A DNA stretch of 64,000 nt, from positions 124,001 to 188,000 of the forward strand of contig JALFRW010000007.1 in NCBI GenBank assembly GCA_022778715.1, given 5' to 3'. Position 1 is the first letter of the stretch. Every line of letters begins with the position of its first letter. Source of the DNA: Ezakiella sp. (GTDB taxonomy: Bacteria > Bacillota > Clostridia > Tissierellales > Peptoniphilaceae). This document shows positions 9,765 through 20,942 of this stretch, piece after piece. The notes beneath the pieces were generated by a model. It worked only from the letters and a program-made list of their open reading frames with translations. It had not been told where the DNA came from and searched no databases. The position numbers and the translations under genes are program-made.

Positions 9765-10337
9765 CTAACTTAAAATTCTATACACGGCTTCTATCGGCAA
9801 ACCCACCACATTATAAAAATCGCCTTCAATTTTTTCCACAAAAATTGCACCATAGTCTTGAATGCCGTAGCTCCCGGCTTTACCGTCACTGCCGCCGTTT
9901 TCCACATATTTTAGAGCCGCCTTTTCTATTGTTTTGTCATATTTTCTAAACCGAACGATGCTTGTTGTTGAAAAAGTTTGAATTTCTCCATTTTTGTAGA
10001 TTGAAACGCCTGTAATCACCAAATGTTTATTGCCGGCGAGTTTTTTTAACATATTTATTGCATCAGTCCTGTCTTTCGGTTTACCGAGCGGAGCATTATT
10101 TAAAAACACAAGCGTATCAGCACACAAAATAATATCATCCGGATATTCCTCTTTTATTGCATTTAACTTTGCGACTGAAAGGCTCTTAACCAACTTTTCA
10201 CAATCTTTTTCGCAATTTATTTCAAACATATTTTTTATTTTTTCTTCGTCCACATTAGGCTTTACCACTTTAAAACTAAGATTAAACATATTTAAAATAT
10301 CACGCCTTCTTGGTGAAGAACTACCCAAAATTATCAT
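9765..10337 (-). CDS. Maf family nucleoside triphosphate pyrophosphatase
   Basis: Maf proteins hydrolyse dTTP/UTP or modified NTPs to monophosphates, a house-cleaning role. The 190-residue protein begins ILGSSSPRRRDIL (the Maf phosphate loop, residues 6-12). It has CADTLV with the catalytic Asp near residue 74, and GSYGIQDYGAIFVEKIEGDFYNVVGLPI in pieces typical of the dTTP/UTP type. The start shares ATGA with the end of the HAD phosphatase gene, so it is the third cistron of the amidohydrolase operon. Confidence 0.93.
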   Translation of the reverse strand: MIILGSSSPRRRDILNMFNLSFKVVKPNVDEEKIKNMFEINCEKDCEKLVKSLSVAKLNAIKEEYPDDIILCADTLVFLNNAPLGKPKDRTDAINMLKKLAGNKHLVITGVSIYKNGEIQTFSTTSIVRFRKYDKTIEKAALKYVENGGSDGKAGSYGIQDYGAIFVEKIEGDFYNVVGLPIEAVYRILS

Positions 10338-10954
10338 ACAAGCTCCAATATTTCTTCAGGTGAATTCAGCTCAAGCGCCGAAAGTTCATGCTTTTCATTT
10401 GTGCCCCACATACAATAAGCATAATCTATTTTTGCATCAAGAGCCGCCATATGGTCAGTGATGGAATTACCAAGCATTATCGTTTCATCTTTTTTAAAAT
10501 CATATTTTTTAATATAATAATCAATCATTTCACCGGACGGTTTCGGTTTTTCTACAAAATCCGCACAGGTATAATCATCAATTAAGCCATAAAGACCTTT
10601 TGTATTTAAAGCAACTTCAGCGCCGGCAAGCGTGCGATTTGTAGCCATACCGACATGAATATTTCTTAATTTCAACTCCTTTAAAACTTCAATCAATCCG
10701 TCAAAAACAACCACTAGATTTGTATATTTATAAAAACAATCATCTAATATTGCAGCTGATTTTTCATCAAAATTTATTCCAAGAGCCTTTATTGCTTCCA
10801 TAGTGGTTGAATGAAAAAAATCTTCCTCTTCTCGTTTTGTGAGATTTCGATTTAATTTTTTCTTTGCAAACTCGTTGAAGGCTTTTACTGATGCTTCATT
10901 TGAGTCAATCAGCGTTCCGTCACAATCAAAAATTATATTTTTATATTTCTTCAC
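10334..10954 (-). CDS. HAD-superfamily phosphatase, phosphoglycolate-phosphatase-like
   Basis: The 206-residue protein has the HAD nucleophile motif DCDGTLIDS (D10, D12), a helical cap, the Thr motif MATNRT, a Lys in VEKPKPSG and the acidic LGNSITDHMAA. It belongs to the Gph/PpaX-like branch acting on small phosphorylated metabolites; the real substrate is unknown. The start is a GTG at 10954 with GGGGTGA nine bases upstream, located inside the end of the amidohydrolase gene (14-base overlap). The downstream Maf gene overlaps by ATGA. Confidence 0.88.
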   Translation of the reverse strand: MKKYKNIIFDCDGTLIDSNEASVKAFNEFAKKKLNRNLTKREEEDFFHSTTMEAIKALGINFDEKSAAILDDCFYKYTNLVVVFDGLIEVLKELKLRNIHVGMATNRTLAGAEVALNTKGLYGLIDDYTCADFVEKPKPSGEMIDYYIKKYDFKKDETIMLGNSITDHMAALDAKIDYAYCMWGTNEKHELSALELNSPEEILELV

Positions 10955-12068
10955 TATATCGAATCACCCCGTCAACAATTGTCATCACGCATCTTGCATC
11001 CGCTTTTTCCATAAAATCCGAATTAAAAATCGCAAAGTCCGCATCCTTATCCACTTCAATTGAGCCGACTCTGTCTTCCACGCCGATTATTTCTGCCGCA
11101 TTTATTGTAATTGCCTTATATGCATCTTCTTTTTTCATTCCGTTTTGATAAGCAAGCATTGCGCACATCGGCAAATTTTGCAGCGGAATAACTGTTGAGT
11201 CCGTCATAATTGCAACTTTTACACCCGCATTTGCTAAAATACCCGCAGTTTCATAACTCTTATCTTTAAGTTCCACTTTACTTCTACCGCCAAAACTCGG
11301 TCCCACAATACAGCTATATCCGGAATCTTTAATTAAATCGACAATTTTATGTCCTTCCGTCACATGGTCCAAAGTTAAATTCAAATCAAATTCCTTTGCA
11401 ATTCTTATTGCTGTTGCAATGTCATCCGCTCTATGGCAGTGCGCCTTTAGAGGAATTTCTTTGTTTATAACTTTTTGAAATGCTTCTAAACCCAAATCAA
11501 ATTTATGGTCTTTATCATTTTTGTATTCAATTGCTTTATATATATAATTTCTTAAAAGTGCAGCGATCTTCATTCTGGTGTATGGACTCTTTTTTTGAAA
11601 CCCGCCATAAAATCTCATTGGATTTTCACCAAATGCAATCTTCATTGCTGAGTCTCTTTTAATAACCATTTCGTCTACACATGTGCCATATGTCTTCATA
11701 CAACAAAATGTACCTCCTATGACATTTGCAGATCCGGGACCCGTGTTCATTGTTGTAACGCCACCCATAAGAGCATCGTTGACACCGGTTTCAAATGGAT
11801 TTATACCGTCAATCCCTCTGCAATCCGCTTCAATCGGGTCTCCCGATTCATTGTAACCTTGTCCTATCGCCCCGATATCCTGTTCATCAAGCCCGGTATG
11901 ACAATGCGCCTCCACAAATCCCGGAAAAATTAATTTTCCTGTACAATCTATAATATCTTCATCAAAATCAGCACCGATTTTTGCAATCTTTCCATCTTTA
12001 ATCAAAATGCCGGGGTTTTGTACCCATTTGCCGTCTTTATTTAAATACTTACCATTTTTAAGATACAT
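10941..12068 (-). CDS. Amidohydrolase family protein
   Basis: The 375-residue metal-dependent hydrolase has the N-terminal beta-sandwich (ILIKDGKIAKIG), then the first metal pair EAHCH (H55, H57). KAHCHRAD, DHVTEGH and IMTDSTV supply the remaining ligands, and the sandwich returns at the C-terminus (DKDADFAIFN). This is the layout of imidazolonepropionase- or dihydroorotase-like cyclic amide hydrolases. The substrate cannot be read from the sequence. The ATG has AGGAGG seven bases upstream and a strong promoter. It leads the operon with a HAD phosphatase and Maf. Confidence 0.88.
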   Translation of the reverse strand: MYLKNGKYLNKDGKWVQNPGILIKDGKIAKIGADFDEDIIDCTGKLIFPGFVEAHCHTGLDEQDIGAIGQGYNESGDPIEADCRGIDGINPFETGVNDALMGGVTTMNTGPGSANVIGGTFCCMKTYGTCVDEMVIKRDSAMKIAFGENPMRFYGGFQKKSPYTRMKIAALLRNYIYKAIEYKNDKDHKFDLGLEAFQKVINKEIPLKAHCHRADDIATAIRIAKEFDLNLTLDHVTEGHKIVDLIKDSGYSCIVGPSFGGRSKVELKDKSYETAGILANAGVKVAIMTDSTVIPLQNLPMCAMLAYQNGMKKEDAYKAITINAAEIIGVEDRVGSIEVDKDADFAIFNSDFMEKADARCVMTIVDGVIRYSEEI

Positions 12069-12086
12069 TACTTACCTCCTAAAAAT

Positions 12087-12115
12087 ATTATAACTGCAAT
12101 ATGCTCATTGGTCAA
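12087..12115 (-). promoter_or_regulatory. Promoter of the amidohydrolase-HAD-maf operon
   Basis: Minus strand: -35 TTGACC (12110-12115), 17-base spacer, -10 TATAAT (12087-12092), about 18 bases before the start codon. Confidence 0.85.
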
Positions 12116-12165
12116 ATTACCATTATATTTTCGAACTATTTATTATACATGAAAACTAAATAATT

Positions 12166-12199
12166 TCAAAAAAAGAGAACCTATTTACATAGATTCTCT
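12166..12199 (-). terminator. rpoBC terminator
   Basis: Minus strand: AGAGAATCTA, six-base loop, TAGGTTCTCT, then a run of seven T. The ten-pair stem includes one G-U pair. It lies 7 bases past the rpoC stop. Confidence 0.85.
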
Positions 12200-12205
12200 A
12201 ATATA

Positions 12206-15200
12206 TTAGAATTTTTCTTCGTTATCTTGTCTTTGTAATTCTTTTAGAATTTCATTCATTGGCAAGTCACCTAAAATTTCAGGCTTTTCAACTATTTCTT
12301 CTTTTTCTTCATGTTCTTTTAGATATAGTGGATCGTTTTCTTCAAGAGGAACTTCCACATTCATATAACGTTTCATACCCGTACCGGCCGGAATTGCTTT
12401 ACCAATAATAACATTTTCTTTTAGACCAACGAGATAATCTTCTTTGCCTTTGATCGCTGCGTCTGCTAAAATTCTTGTGGTCTCTTGGAAAGATGCAGCT
12501 GATAGGAATGAATCTGTTGCAAGAGAAGCCTTTGTGATACCGAGAAGTGCTCTTTCTCCGGTTGCCGGAATTTTCCCTTCTGCAAGAAGTTGTTGATTTT
12601 CAATTTTGAAGTCATAGAATGCAACTAGCGTTCCCGGAATAAATGAACTATCCCCGGCATCGTCAATTCTAACTTTTGAGAGCATTTGTCTTATAATAAT
12701 TTCAACGTGCTTGTCGTTTATATCTACACCTGACATTCTATAAGTTCTTTGAACTTCTTTTACAATATACTTTTCAACTCCTTTTACTCCTTCAATCTTA
12801 AAGATGTCGTGTGGGTTTATTGACCCTTCTGTTAGCGGGTCTCCCGCTTCAACCATATCTCCGTCCATTACTTTAAGTGTGGATCCGAAAGCGATTTGAT
12901 AAACTTTGGATTCGTCCTTGTTTTCAACTACGATTTCTCTCTTCTTGTCGTCTCCGGCAAGCGTAACTTTACCCGAGATTTCAGTAATAACTGCAACTCC
13001 TTTTGGCTTTCTAGCCTCAAAAAGTTCTTCAACTCTAGGAAGACCTTGTGTGATGTCATCGGCTTTAGCAACACCACCGGAGTGAATAGTTCTCATTGTA
13101 AGTTGTGTACCCGGTTCACCGATGGATTGAGCTGCGATAATACCAACAGCTTCCCCGATATCCACTTTCTTTCCGTTTGCAAGATTTTTGCCGTAGCACT
13201 TTGCGCAAACCCCATGTTTTGCATTACATTGAAGCACGGATCTAACTTTGATTTTGGTCATACCAAGTTCTTGAATGAGTTTTGCTTGTTTTTCAGAAAT
13301 TAGTTCATCTTTTGAGCAGATAAGTTCTCCGGTTTCAGGATTTACAATATCCTCAAATGGAAACCTGCCTTCGAGTCTATCTTTTAATTCTTCGATAACT
13401 TCGTTTCCATCTTTAAATGCTGTGATTTCAATATAACCATCTGTGTGGCAGTCATCTTCACGCACGATAACGTCCTGGCTGACATCAACAAGTCTACGAG
13501 TTAAATAACCTGCGTCAGCAGTTTTAAGAGCAGTATCTGAAAGTCCCTTTCTTGTGCCATGGCTGGAGATAAAAAATTCCATAACTGAAAGTCCTTCGCG
13601 GAAATTAGATTTAATCGGAATTTCAACCGTCTTACCGGTTGAAGACGCCATAAGTCCGCGCATACCGCCGAGTTGTCTGATTTGGTTTTTAGAACCACGG
13701 GCTCCGGATGTAGCCATGATGGAAATGTTGTTGTCCGATGGGAGCACTCTCATTAATTCGTCAGTAACTTTGTCAGTCGCATCGTTCCAAATATCGATAA
13801 CTTTGTTGTATCTTTCTTCTTCCGACATGAAACCTCGTCTGAAAAGTTTTTGAACTTTGTCAACCTGTTCTTGTGCATCGTCGATGATTGCCTGCTTTGT
13901 TTCAGGAACTGTAACGTCACTCATGGAAACAGAGATTGCCGAAAGTGTGGAATATTTAAAACCTGTAGTTTTAATATAGTCGAGCACTTCTGCTGTCACA
14001 TTATTGCCATGTTTAACAAAACATGCGTCAATAATTGAAACTAAACCTTTTTTGTTAACAACTTTATCTATTTCCAAACTAAATGGATCTTTTTCTCTAT
14101 CCACAAATCCCAAGTCCTGAGGAATTTTTCGGTTGAAAATAAATCTTCCGCAAGTTGATTCCACCGTTTTATATCTGCCGTCTTCCAAATAAACTCTAAC
14201 TTTAACCCTGTCTTGCAATTCAATTTTTCTGTTAAATAGCGCAACAACCATCTCGTCGTAGTCTTTGAAAGAGTGAATTTCTTCTTTTGGGTGGAAACTG
14301 TCCATTGTCAAATAATAGCATCCAAGCACCATATCTTGAGATGGTGCTGTAATCGGCTTCCCATCTTTTGGTGCCAGAATATTGTTTGTAGAAAGCATCA
14401 TGAGCCTAGCTTCAGCTTGTGCTTCCACGGAAAGCGGAAGGTGAACAGCCATTTGGTCGCCGTCGAAGTCTGCGTTAAATGGAGTACATACAAGCGGGTG
14501 AAGTTTGATTGCCTTTCCTTCAACTAAAACCGGTTCAAACGCTTGAATACCGAGTCTGTGTAGTGTAGGGGCACGATTTAGAAGCACCGGGTGATCTTTG
14601 ATAACCTTTTCAAGTTCATCCCAAACTTCGCTATCCATTCTTTCAATCATGCGTTTAGCATTTTTTATATTATGTGCTTTCTTTGCTTTTACAAGTTCGT
14701 GCATAACAAAAGGCTTGAATAATTCGAGTGCCATGGTCTTTGGTAAACCGCATTGATAGAATTTGAGTTCCGGTCCAACCACGATTACGGAACGTCCTGA
14801 GTAGTCAACACGTTTGCCCAAAAGATTTTGACGAAAACGTCCCTGCTTACCCTTCAGCATATCATTCAAACTTTTTAATGGTCTGTTACCCGGACCCGTA
14901 ACCGGTCTGCCGCGTCTGCCGTTGTCAATTAAAGCATCAACTGCTTCTTGGAGCATTCTCTTTTCATTTCTGACAATGATTTCCGGTGCGCCAAGCTCCA
15001 GAAGCCTTTTTAATCTGTTGTTTCTATTAATAACTCTTCTGTATAAATCGTTTAAATCGGAAGTTGCAAATCTGCCCCCGTCCAGTTCAACCATCGGTCT
15101 GAGATCCGGCGGAATAACCGGAAGAGCGTCTAAAATCATCCATTCCGGACGGTTTCCACTTAGTCTAAAAGCTTCCACCACTTCAAGTCTTCTCGTAATC

Positions 15201-15814
15201 CTGATTCTCTTTTGCCCCGTTGCACCGACAAGCTCTTCTTTCAATTCCTTAGAAATTTTTTCCGGGTCGATTTCTTCCAGCAATTCTTTAATTGCTTCAG
15301 CGCCCATTCCCGCTCTGAATTTGCCGGGATATTCTTTTTGATAGTCGCTAAATTCCTGCTCGGTCAAAAGTTCCATCTTTGCCAGATTTGTTTCACCCGG
15401 GTCGATTACTACATAATTTGCAAAATACAAAACTTTCTCAAGATTTCTCGGACTCATATCCAAAATAAGACCCATTCTTGAAGGAATACCTTTGAAATAC
15501 CAAATGTGTGAACAAGGTGTTGCCAATTCAATGTGGCCCATTCTTTCACGACGAACTTTCGCCTTCGTGACTTCAACGCCGCATCTATCACAAATAACCC
15601 CTTTGTATCTAATTCTTTTGTACTTTCCACAATGGCATTCCCAGTCCTTGGTAGGTCCGAATATTCTCTCGCAAAAAAGACCTTCTTTTTCCGGTTTTAA
15701 CGTTCTGTAATTGATGGTTTCAGGTTTTTTAACCTCCCCATAAGACCATGAACGAATTTTTTCCGGAGATGCCAGACCAATCTTAATAGATTCAAAATTT
15801 TCTTTTTCGAACAA
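12206..15814 (-). CDS. rpoC: DNA-directed RNA polymerase subunit beta'
   Basis: This is the beta' subunit of RNA polymerase. I chose the TTG at 15814 (1202 residues, starting [13 protein letters not shown]) because AAGGAGG stands six bases before it. A longer frame from 15850 would begin inside rpoB before that ribosome site. The zinc-binding [20 protein letters not shown] lies near residue 60. The catalytic Mg motif [10 protein letters not shown] is near residue 450. The second Cys cluster ([13 protein letters not shown]) is near residue 880, followed by the bridge and trigger helices with RTIHSGGVA. The rpoB stop is 13 bases upstream. Confidence 0.98.
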   Translation of the reverse strand: MFEKENFESIKIGLASPEKIRSWSYGEVKKPETINYRTLKPEKEGLFCERIFGPTKDWECHCGKYKRIRYKGVICDRCGVEVTKAKVRRERMGHIELATPCSHIWYFKGIPSRMGLILDMSPRNLEKVLYFANYVVIDPGETNLAKMELLTEQEFSDYQKEYPGKFRAGMGAEAIKELLEEIDPEKISKELKEELVGATGQKRIRITRRLEVVEAFRLSGNRPEWMILDALPVIPPDLRPMVELDGGRFATSDLNDLYRRVINRNNRLKRLLELGAPEIIVRNEKRMLQEAVDALIDNGRRGRPVTGPGNRPLKSLNDMLKGKQGRFRQNLLGKRVDYSGRSVIVVGPELKFYQCGLPKTMALELFKPFVMHELVKAKKAHNIKNAKRMIERMDSEVWDELEKVIKDHPVLLNRAPTLHRLGIQAFEPVLVEGKAIKLHPLVCTPFNADFDGDQMAVHLPLSVEAQAEARLMMLSTNNILAPKDGKPITAPSQDMVLGCYYLTMDSFHPKEEIHSFKDYDEMVVALFNRKIELQDRVKVRVYLEDGRYKTVESTCGRFIFNRKIPQDLGFVDREKDPFSLEIDKVVNKKGLVSIIDACFVKHGNNVTAEVLDYIKTTGFKYSTLSAISVSMSDVTVPETKQAIIDDAQEQVDKVQKLFRRGFMSEEERYNKVIDIWNDATDKVTDELMRVLPSDNNISIMATSGARGSKNQIRQLGGMRGLMASSTGKTVEIPIKSNFREGLSVMEFFISSHGTRKGLSDTALKTADAGYLTRRLVDVSQDVIVREDDCHTDGYIEITAFKDGNEVIEELKDRLEGRFPFEDIVNPETGELICSKDELISEKQAKLIQELGMTKIKVRSVLQCNAKHGVCAKCYGKNLANGKKVDIGEAVGIIAAQSIGEPGTQLTMRTIHSGGVAKADDITQGLPRVEELFEARKPKGVAVITEISGKVTLAGDDKKREIVVENKDESKVYQIAFGSTLKVMDGDMVEAGDPLTEGSINPHDIFKIEGVKGVEKYIVKEVQRTYRMSGVDINDKHVEIIIRQMLSKVRIDDAGDSSFIPGTLVAFYDFKIENQQLLAEGKIPATGERALLGITKASLATDSFLSAASFQETTRILADAAIKGKEDYLVGLKENVIIGKAIPAGTGMKRYMNVEVPLEENDPLYLKEHEEKEEIVEKPEILGDLPMNEILKELQRQDNEEKF

Positions 15815-15827
15815 AGTTTGCCTCCTT

Positions 15828-18800
15828 TTATTCTGCGTCGTCCTCGTCAAAATATTCCAAATCGTCGTCTTCCATATCGTCGTTCATATCGACATCATCG
15901 ATATCGTCAAAACTTTCGAAGCCGTCGTCTTCTTTGTCTTTCAAATTATCAAGACTAATTTCTTTGTTATCGTTTTCCGGTTCATATGAATAATCTTCGT
16001 ATGAACCTGTTGTGCTCATTTCCCTTGTGATTTCATTCAAATCAGTTGGTTCGTCATCCAAATATTCTTTGAGTTCAATTTCATTTTTATTTTCATCCAG
16101 CACTTTTACATCGAGAGCCAGAGATTGCAATTCTTTGATTAAAACTTTGAAACTTTCAGGCACACCCGGTTCCGGAATATTTTCGCCCTTGACGATTGCT
16201 TCATACGTCTTCACACGACCAACAATATCATCAGATTTAACAGTGAGCATTTCTTGAAGCACATGGCTTGCACCGTAGCCTTCGAGAGCCCAAACTTCCA
16301 TTTCCCCAAATCTTTGTCCGCCAAATTGTGCCTTACCGCCAAGCGGTTGTTGTGTGACAAGTGAGTATGGACCTGTGGAACGGGCATGAATCTTTTCGTC
16401 AACCATGTGATGAAGTTTAACCATATACATATAGCCGACTGCAACCGGTCTGTCAAATGGTAAGCCGGTTCTGCCATCTCTCACTTCAATCATACCTGTT
16501 TCCGGATAACCGGCTTCTTTTAATGCTTCCACGATATCTTTTTCGTTTGCGCCGTCGAAAACCGGTGTTTCAACAAATGCGCCCAGCTTTTTAGCTGCAA
16601 GTCCTAAGTGAACTTCGAGCACTTGTCCCAAATTCATACGCGATGGAATGCCTTGTGGATTCAAACAAATTTGTAGCGGAGTACCATCCGGCAAATATGG
16701 CATATCCTCTTCCGGTAAAATTCTGGAAATAACACCCTTGTTGCCGTGACGTCCGCACATTTTATCACCAACCATAATCTTTCTCTTGGTTGCAATATAA
16801 ACTCGAACGCTTCTGTTTACTCCCGGCGGAAGCTCATCTCCTGCTTCACGAGTGTAGTTTCTAACGTCAACTACAATACCGGTTTCGCCATGAGGCACTT
16901 TTAGTGAAGTATCTCTAACTTCTCTTGCTTTTTCGCCGAAGATCGCACGCAAAAGTCTTTCTTCCGGTGCCAGTTCCGTTTCTCCTTTTGGAGTAACTTT
17001 GCCAACCAGAATATCTCCCGAGGTTACTTCTGCTCCAATTCTTATAATTCCTTCTTCGTCTAAATCTTTGAGCATATCGTCGCCAACATTTGGAATATCT
17101 CTCGTGATTTCTTCCGGTCCAAGCTTTGTATCTCTGGCATCTATTTCATATTCTTCAATATGAACAGAAGTTAAAACATCGTCAACCACGAGCTTTTCAT
17201 TTATCAAAATAGCGTCTTCATAGTTATAACCTTCCCAGGTCATAAATCCGACGAGCACGTTTTTGCCAATAGCCATTTCACCGCCGTTTGTGGATGGTCC
17301 GTCGGCTATAACCTGTCCCTTTTTGATTTTTTCACCACAAACGACAATTGGTCTTTGGTTAATTGTAGTGCCTTGATTTGAACGAATAAATTTACCTATA
17401 TTATAAACATCTTTCTTTCCATCATCGGATTTTACAACGATTTTTGTGGCATCAACACTTTCAACCACGCCATCTTTTTGCGCAATAATAACGACCCCTG
17501 AATCCACTGCCGCCTTGTATTCAATGCCGGTGCCCACTAGCGGAGCTTCAGTTGTAATAAGAGGAACAGCTTGACGTTGCATGTTTGCGCCCATGAGCGC
17601 ACGTTTTGCATCGTCCTTTTCGAGGAAAGGAATAAGTGCGGTACCAACAGCAACTATTTGCTGAGGAGACACATCCATATAGTCGACATCTTCCCTCTTA
17701 AACACGTCTATTATACCCTTGTGCCCTCTTGCAACAACTCTTTCTTCCACAAATCTGTTATTTTCATCAAGCTTTTCATTTGATTGAGCAATTATCTTTT
17801 CATATTCTTCATCAGCCATCAAATAAACAATTTCATCCGTAACAATCCCTTCCGGCTTTTTAACTTTTCTGTACGGAGCTTCAATAAATCCGTATTCATT
17901 AATTCTTGCATAAGTGGTTAAAGAAGTCATTAGTCCGATGTTTGGACCTTCAGGAGTTTCTATAGGACACATTCTGCCATAGTGAGAGTTGTGAACGTCA
18001 CGAACTTCAAATCCGGCACGGTCTCTCGAAAGACCGCCGGGTCCCAAAGCTGACATCTTTCTCTTGTGAGTGAGTTCCGAAAGTGGGTTTGTTTGATCCA
18101 TAAATTGTGACAATTGTGAAGAACCGAAAAATTCCTTAATACTTGCAACAACAGGTCTGATATTGATAAGAGCTTGTGGAGTTGCATAATCCATATCTTG
18201 GATTGTCATTCTTTCACGCACAACTCTTTCCATTCTTGCAAGCCCAATTCTGAATTGATTTTGTAAAAGTTCGCCGACGCATCTGATACGACGATTTGCC
18301 AAATGGTCGATATCGTCGACATTGCCCACTCCTTCAAACAAAAGAAGTTCGTAGTTTACGCTGGCCACAACGTCACTTATCAAAATGTGTTTTGGATAAA
18401 GCTTTCTGATATTTTGCATAACCGCCTTTTCCAAATCATCTGAATTGATAATTTCCATCATCGCAGGATAATAAACTTTCTCGTGAATACCGTATTTTTC
18501 CAGATCTATTCTGTCCTTGAAAACTGCAGTATCAACACACCAGTTGCCAACCACTTTGAGTTTCTTTCCGTTGTTGGAAATGAAAACCGAATTAATACCG
18601 GAGTCTTCAATTAACTTTGCATCTTCATAAGACAGTAATTTTCCGGCCTCAAATAAAACCTCACCCGTATTAGGATCGGCAACATCTTCTGCAAGGGTTA
18701 AATATTTTATTCTATTTGCAAGACCAAGTTTTTTATTAAATTTGTATCTGCCAACTTTTGCTAAATCATATCTCTTGTAATCAAAAAACATATTATATAA

Positions 18801-19559
18801 AAGGCTCGTGGCAGATTCTTCTGTCGCAGGTTCGCCCGGACGGAGTCTTTTATAAATTTCAATAACTGCTTCACTCTTATTAGTTGAAGGGTCTTTTTCA
18901 AAAGTCTTTTGGAGTACTTCAGTATCTCCAACCGCTTCAATAATATCGTCGTTAGATTCAATTTCAAATGCTCTCAAAAGTGTCGTTAGCGGAACTTTTC
19001 TGGTTCTATCCACACGAACACTCAGACTGCCGGTTGTATCTGTTTCAAATTCAAGCCAAGCTCCTCTATTTGGAATGAGTTGAGCATTTACTAATAAATT
19101 ACCATTCTTATCGTAACTTGAAGTGTAGTAAGCACCCGGACTTCTGACCAGTTGGCTTACGATAACTCTTTCTGCCCCATTGATAATAAAAGTACCGGTC
19201 TTAGTCATAAGCGGCAAGTCGCCCATAAAAACTTCTTGCTCTTTAACTTCGCCAGTGTCTTTGTTAATCAAACGAACTTTTGCTCTTAAACCTGCTGAAT
19301 AGTTTGCATCTCTTAATCTTGCTTCTGCTTCAGTATATTTGAGCTTTTTGTCAAGCTTGTAGTCAACAAACTCCAAAATTAAATTTCCCGCGTAATCCTC
19401 AATAGGACTTATATCGTCAAACACTTCCCTGATACCATGCTTAATGAACCAATCATAAGATTCAGTTTGCACTTCAAGTAAATTCGGCATATCAAAGACA
19501 TTTTTAACACGAGAATAGCTCATTCTAGTTCTTTTGCCATACTTCACAGGATGTACCAT
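15828..19559 (-). CDS. rpoB: DNA-directed RNA polymerase subunit beta
   Basis: This is the beta subunit of RNA polymerase, 1243 residues. The rifampicin-region sequence [33 protein letters not shown] (given here only as a landmark at about residues 495-525 in pieces) keeps the sensitive-type residues. The C-terminal [19 protein letters not shown] is also present. An acidic tail of about 70 residues (many D/E) ends the protein. The ATG follows AGGGGTGA. rplJ/rplL, normally upstream, are not in the window; instead two unknown genes and a duplicated promoter precede it. rpoC follows directly. Confidence 0.98.
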   Translation of the reverse strand: MVHPVKYGKRTRMSYSRVKNVFDMPNLLEVQTESYDWFIKHGIREVFDDISPIEDYAGNLILEFVDYKLDKKLKYTEAEARLRDANYSAGLRAKVRLINKDTGEVKEQEVFMGDLPLMTKTGTFIINGAERVIVSQLVRSPGAYYTSSYDKNGNLLVNAQLIPNRGAWLEFETDTTGSLSVRVDRTRKVPLTTLLRAFEIESNDDIIEAVGDTEVLQKTFEKDPSTNKSEAVIEIYKRLRPGEPATEESATSLLYNMFFDYKRYDLAKVGRYKFNKKLGLANRIKYLTLAEDVADPNTGEVLFEAGKLLSYEDAKLIEDSGINSVFISNNGKKLKVVGNWCVDTAVFKDRIDLEKYGIHEKVYYPAMMEIINSDDLEKAVMQNIRKLYPKHILISDVVASVNYELLLFEGVGNVDDIDHLANRRIRCVGELLQNQFRIGLARMERVVRERMTIQDMDYATPQALINIRPVVASIKEFFGSSQLSQFMDQTNPLSELTHKRKMSALGPGGLSRDRAGFEVRDVHNSHYGRMCPIETPEGPNIGLMTSLTTYARINEYGFIEAPYRKVKKPEGIVTDEIVYLMADEEYEKIIAQSNEKLDENNRFVEERVVARGHKGIIDVFKREDVDYMDVSPQQIVAVGTALIPFLEKDDAKRALMGANMQRQAVPLITTEAPLVGTGIEYKAAVDSGVVIIAQKDGVVESVDATKIVVKSDDGKKDVYNIGKFIRSNQGTTINQRPIVVCGEKIKKGQVIADGPSTNGGEMAIGKNVLVGFMTWEGYNYEDAILINEKLVVDDVLTSVHIEEYEIDARDTKLGPEEITRDIPNVGDDMLKDLDEEGIIRIGAEVTSGDILVGKVTPKGETELAPEERLLRAIFGEKAREVRDTSLKVPHGETGIVVDVRNYTREAGDELPPGVNRSVRVYIATKRKIMVGDKMCGRHGNKGVISRILPEEDMPYLPDGTPLQICLNPQGIPSRMNLGQVLEVHLGLAAKKLGAFVETPVFDGANEKDIVEALKEAGYPETGMIEVRDGRTGLPFDRPVAVGYMYMVKLHHMVDEKIHARSTGPYSLVTQQPLGGKAQFGGQRFGEMEVWALEGYGASHVLQEMLTVKSDDIVGRVKTYEAIVKGENIPEPGVPESFKVLIKELQSLALDVKVLDENKNEIELKEYLDDEPTDLNEITREMSTTGSYEDYSYEPENDNKEISLDNLKDKEDDGFESFDDIDDVDMNDDMEDDDLEYFDEDDAE

Positions 19560-19702
19560 GTATTTTATTCACCCCTTACAAAAAATAGAACCAACAAAAA
19601 TTTACAACCGACTTTATTTATTAGACGCGAAAAAACCGCCCCAATGCTTTTAGTCACTTAAAAAAGTTAAACTTTTGTTTGGCTCCTTTCAATACATAGC
19701 GG
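19560..19702 (-). promoter_or_regulatory. rpoB 5' untranslated leader
   Basis: From the promoter at 19748-19776 a leader of about 180 bases runs to the rpoB ATG. It contains a spare strong ribosome site (GAAAGGAGCC near 19682) with no obvious long frame behind it, and a GGGGCGGTTTTTTCGCG stretch near 19630. I see no clear L10-type or other known leader fold. A role in regulation is only inferred from the length. Confidence 0.45.
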
Positions 19703-19747
19703 AATTTAAAAATAGTGAGAATAATCCACTTTTATATTTATCCTCTT

Positions 19748-19776
19748 ATATTATCATAAAAAAAAATTTCTGTCAA
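19748..19776 (-). promoter_or_regulatory. rpoBC promoter
   Basis: Minus strand: -35 TTGACA (19771-19776), 17-base spacer, -10 TAATAT (19748-19753). The -35 box is part of the upstream terminator stem-loop, so termination and initiation overlap physically. Confidence 0.85.
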
Positions 19777-19798
19777 CTTTTTTAACAGAAATTTTTTT
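19758..19798 (-). terminator. Terminator upstream of rpoB (overlaps its promoter)
   Basis: A 14-pair stem (AAAAAAATTTCTGT / ACAGAAATTTTTTT on the plus strand) with an 11-base loop and T-runs both ways ends transcription from the unknown genes. Its T-run forms the spacer of the rpoB promoter. Confidence 0.8.
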
Positions 19799-19803
19799 AA
19801 ATT

Positions 19804-20304
19804 TTATTTAAAAAGCTTTTCATCATAAATTTCAAAATAAGATCTCAAATGAAAATAATATTCCGAAATTCTAATTGAACAGTTCTTAAACTCTTCATCG
19901 CTCACTCCTCTTGCAATTGACAACCAAATATATAAGTGCGCAGTATTTGCATATATAAAACCACTATTTTCTTCCAGCAAAATAAATGGAAATTGATTAT
20001 GCTCATTCGCCTTTTCATCATAGAAAAATTTCTCATTGCATTTATTTTTAGCGAGCTTGTAAATTTTTAGTTTTAACTCGCCGAAATTTTCTTTGATGTC
20101 TTCAAAATAACTTGAAAGCACAGATTGGTCACAAAGTTTTAGATCCACATATGAAATATATTCGCCCTCAATATTTTCTTCTATAAATTTGAAAAGCTCA
20201 TCGTTATTTCTATAATATGGCTTTATAAAAAAATATTTTTTATTGTTATTTATAAAATTTAATTTATTGTTATCGTATTTCTCCAAGTCAATCCCGTATC
20301 CCAA
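19804..20304 (-). CDS. Hypothetical protein, possibly 5'-incomplete
   Basis: I do not recognise this 166-residue protein. It has no signal peptide or membrane segment, is rich in Asn, Lys, Glu and aromatic residues, and looks like a soluble mixed alpha/beta protein. The only start is a TTG at 20304 without a ribosome site, and no internal ATG exists. The frame is closed a few codons further up. It may be translated by coupling to the gene ending at 20315, or it may be the displaced second half of that gene. It sits in the segment bounded by the duplicated terminator/promoter cassettes. Confidence 0.5.
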   Translation of the reverse strand: MGYGIDLEKYDNNKLNFINNNKKYFFIKPYYRNNDELFKFIEENIEGEYISYVDLKLCDQSVLSSYFEDIKENFGELKLKIYKLAKNKCNEKFFYDEKANEHNQFPFILLEENSGFIYANTAHLYIWLSIARGVSDEEFKNCSIRISEYYFHLRSYFEIYDEKLFK

Positions 20305-20314
20305 ATATCTTTTT

Positions 20315-20753
20315 CTATATTATATCCAGAAATATTTTTACCGATATTTTTACTTTTTCTATATCTTCTTCCAAATTAAAGTCGTCAATCTTAACTGACC
20401 TTATTTTACCCGCCGGAAAATATTTAAAGCCATCTCTGTTTGTATAATATACTTTGCCACTAAAAATACTTGTATCATATAATTTTATTTCTTCCCACTT
20501 TAAACTACCATACAAATATTTTCCGTTAATATTAATATATAATTCGCAATTTTCACTACCATAACTCCTTACAACTCCGGCTGTCAATATAGCTCCTACT
20601 TCAACCGACCTGTTATATGTTTGTGTATCATTTATAAATTCTTGATAAGAATTATAAACTCTAACTTCAAGCCCTTTGTTTTCTATAGATGCTTCAATAT
20701 TAACCGATAAAAAAAAAGCCGTCAAAATTAATATAGCCATTAATTTTTTTCAT
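20315..20753 (-). CDS. Small secreted hypothetical protein; start codon out of frame by one A
   Basis: An ATG at 20753 is followed by seven A (20744-20750). With six A it would read MKKLMAILILTAFFLSV, a normal signal peptide, into the open frame that otherwise can only begin at the inner ATG at 20740. The mature part (about 125 residues) has the pattern GKYLYGSL...IFSGKVYY shared with the small secreted proteins at 34393, 40787 and 43027. There is no recognised domain. Either the inner ATG is used, or expression depends on A-tract length. The upstream ribosome site is weak. Confidence 0.55.
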
Positions 20754-20806
20754 TTTACACCGCACTTAACTATAATAAAAAAATTGTAGTAATTTAATTG
20801 AACTTT

Positions 20807-20853
20807 TATTTAACATTAATATAATAATCTATTTATTATATTAATGTTAAATA
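20807..20853. repeat. Perfect 21-bp AT-rich palindrome
   Basis: TTTAACATTAATATAATAA (20809-20827) and its exact complement (20833-20851) enclose the 5-base loop TCTAT, and two more base pairs extend the stem. There is no T-run on either side. It lies in the 5' leader between the promoter copy at 20943-20971 and the small secreted gene. It could be a MITE-like relic, an RNA-stabilising hairpin or a dyad for a regulator. Confidence 0.85.
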
Positions 20854-20942
20854 TAGTATAAAAACATACTTTCAACAACACTTTAATAATTCAAAGATTT
20901 TAAAAAATAGTGAGAATAATCCACGCTTATATTTGTCCGTCT

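Larger units (their letters stand above)
19703..19810. repeat. Terminator/promoter cassette, copy 1
   Basis: About 108 bases are repeated at 20896-21005. The block from AAAAAAAAATTTCTGTC to the end is almost identical in both copies; the -10 region is the most divergent part. Each copy holds a terminator hairpin whose second arm contains the -35 box of the next promoter. The two copies flank 1.1 kb with two unknown genes. Confidence 0.9.

Noticed and set aside
19560..19702. L10-type ribosomal leader before rpoB
   Set aside because: rplJ and rplL are not here and I could not draw the characteristic kink-turn fold.
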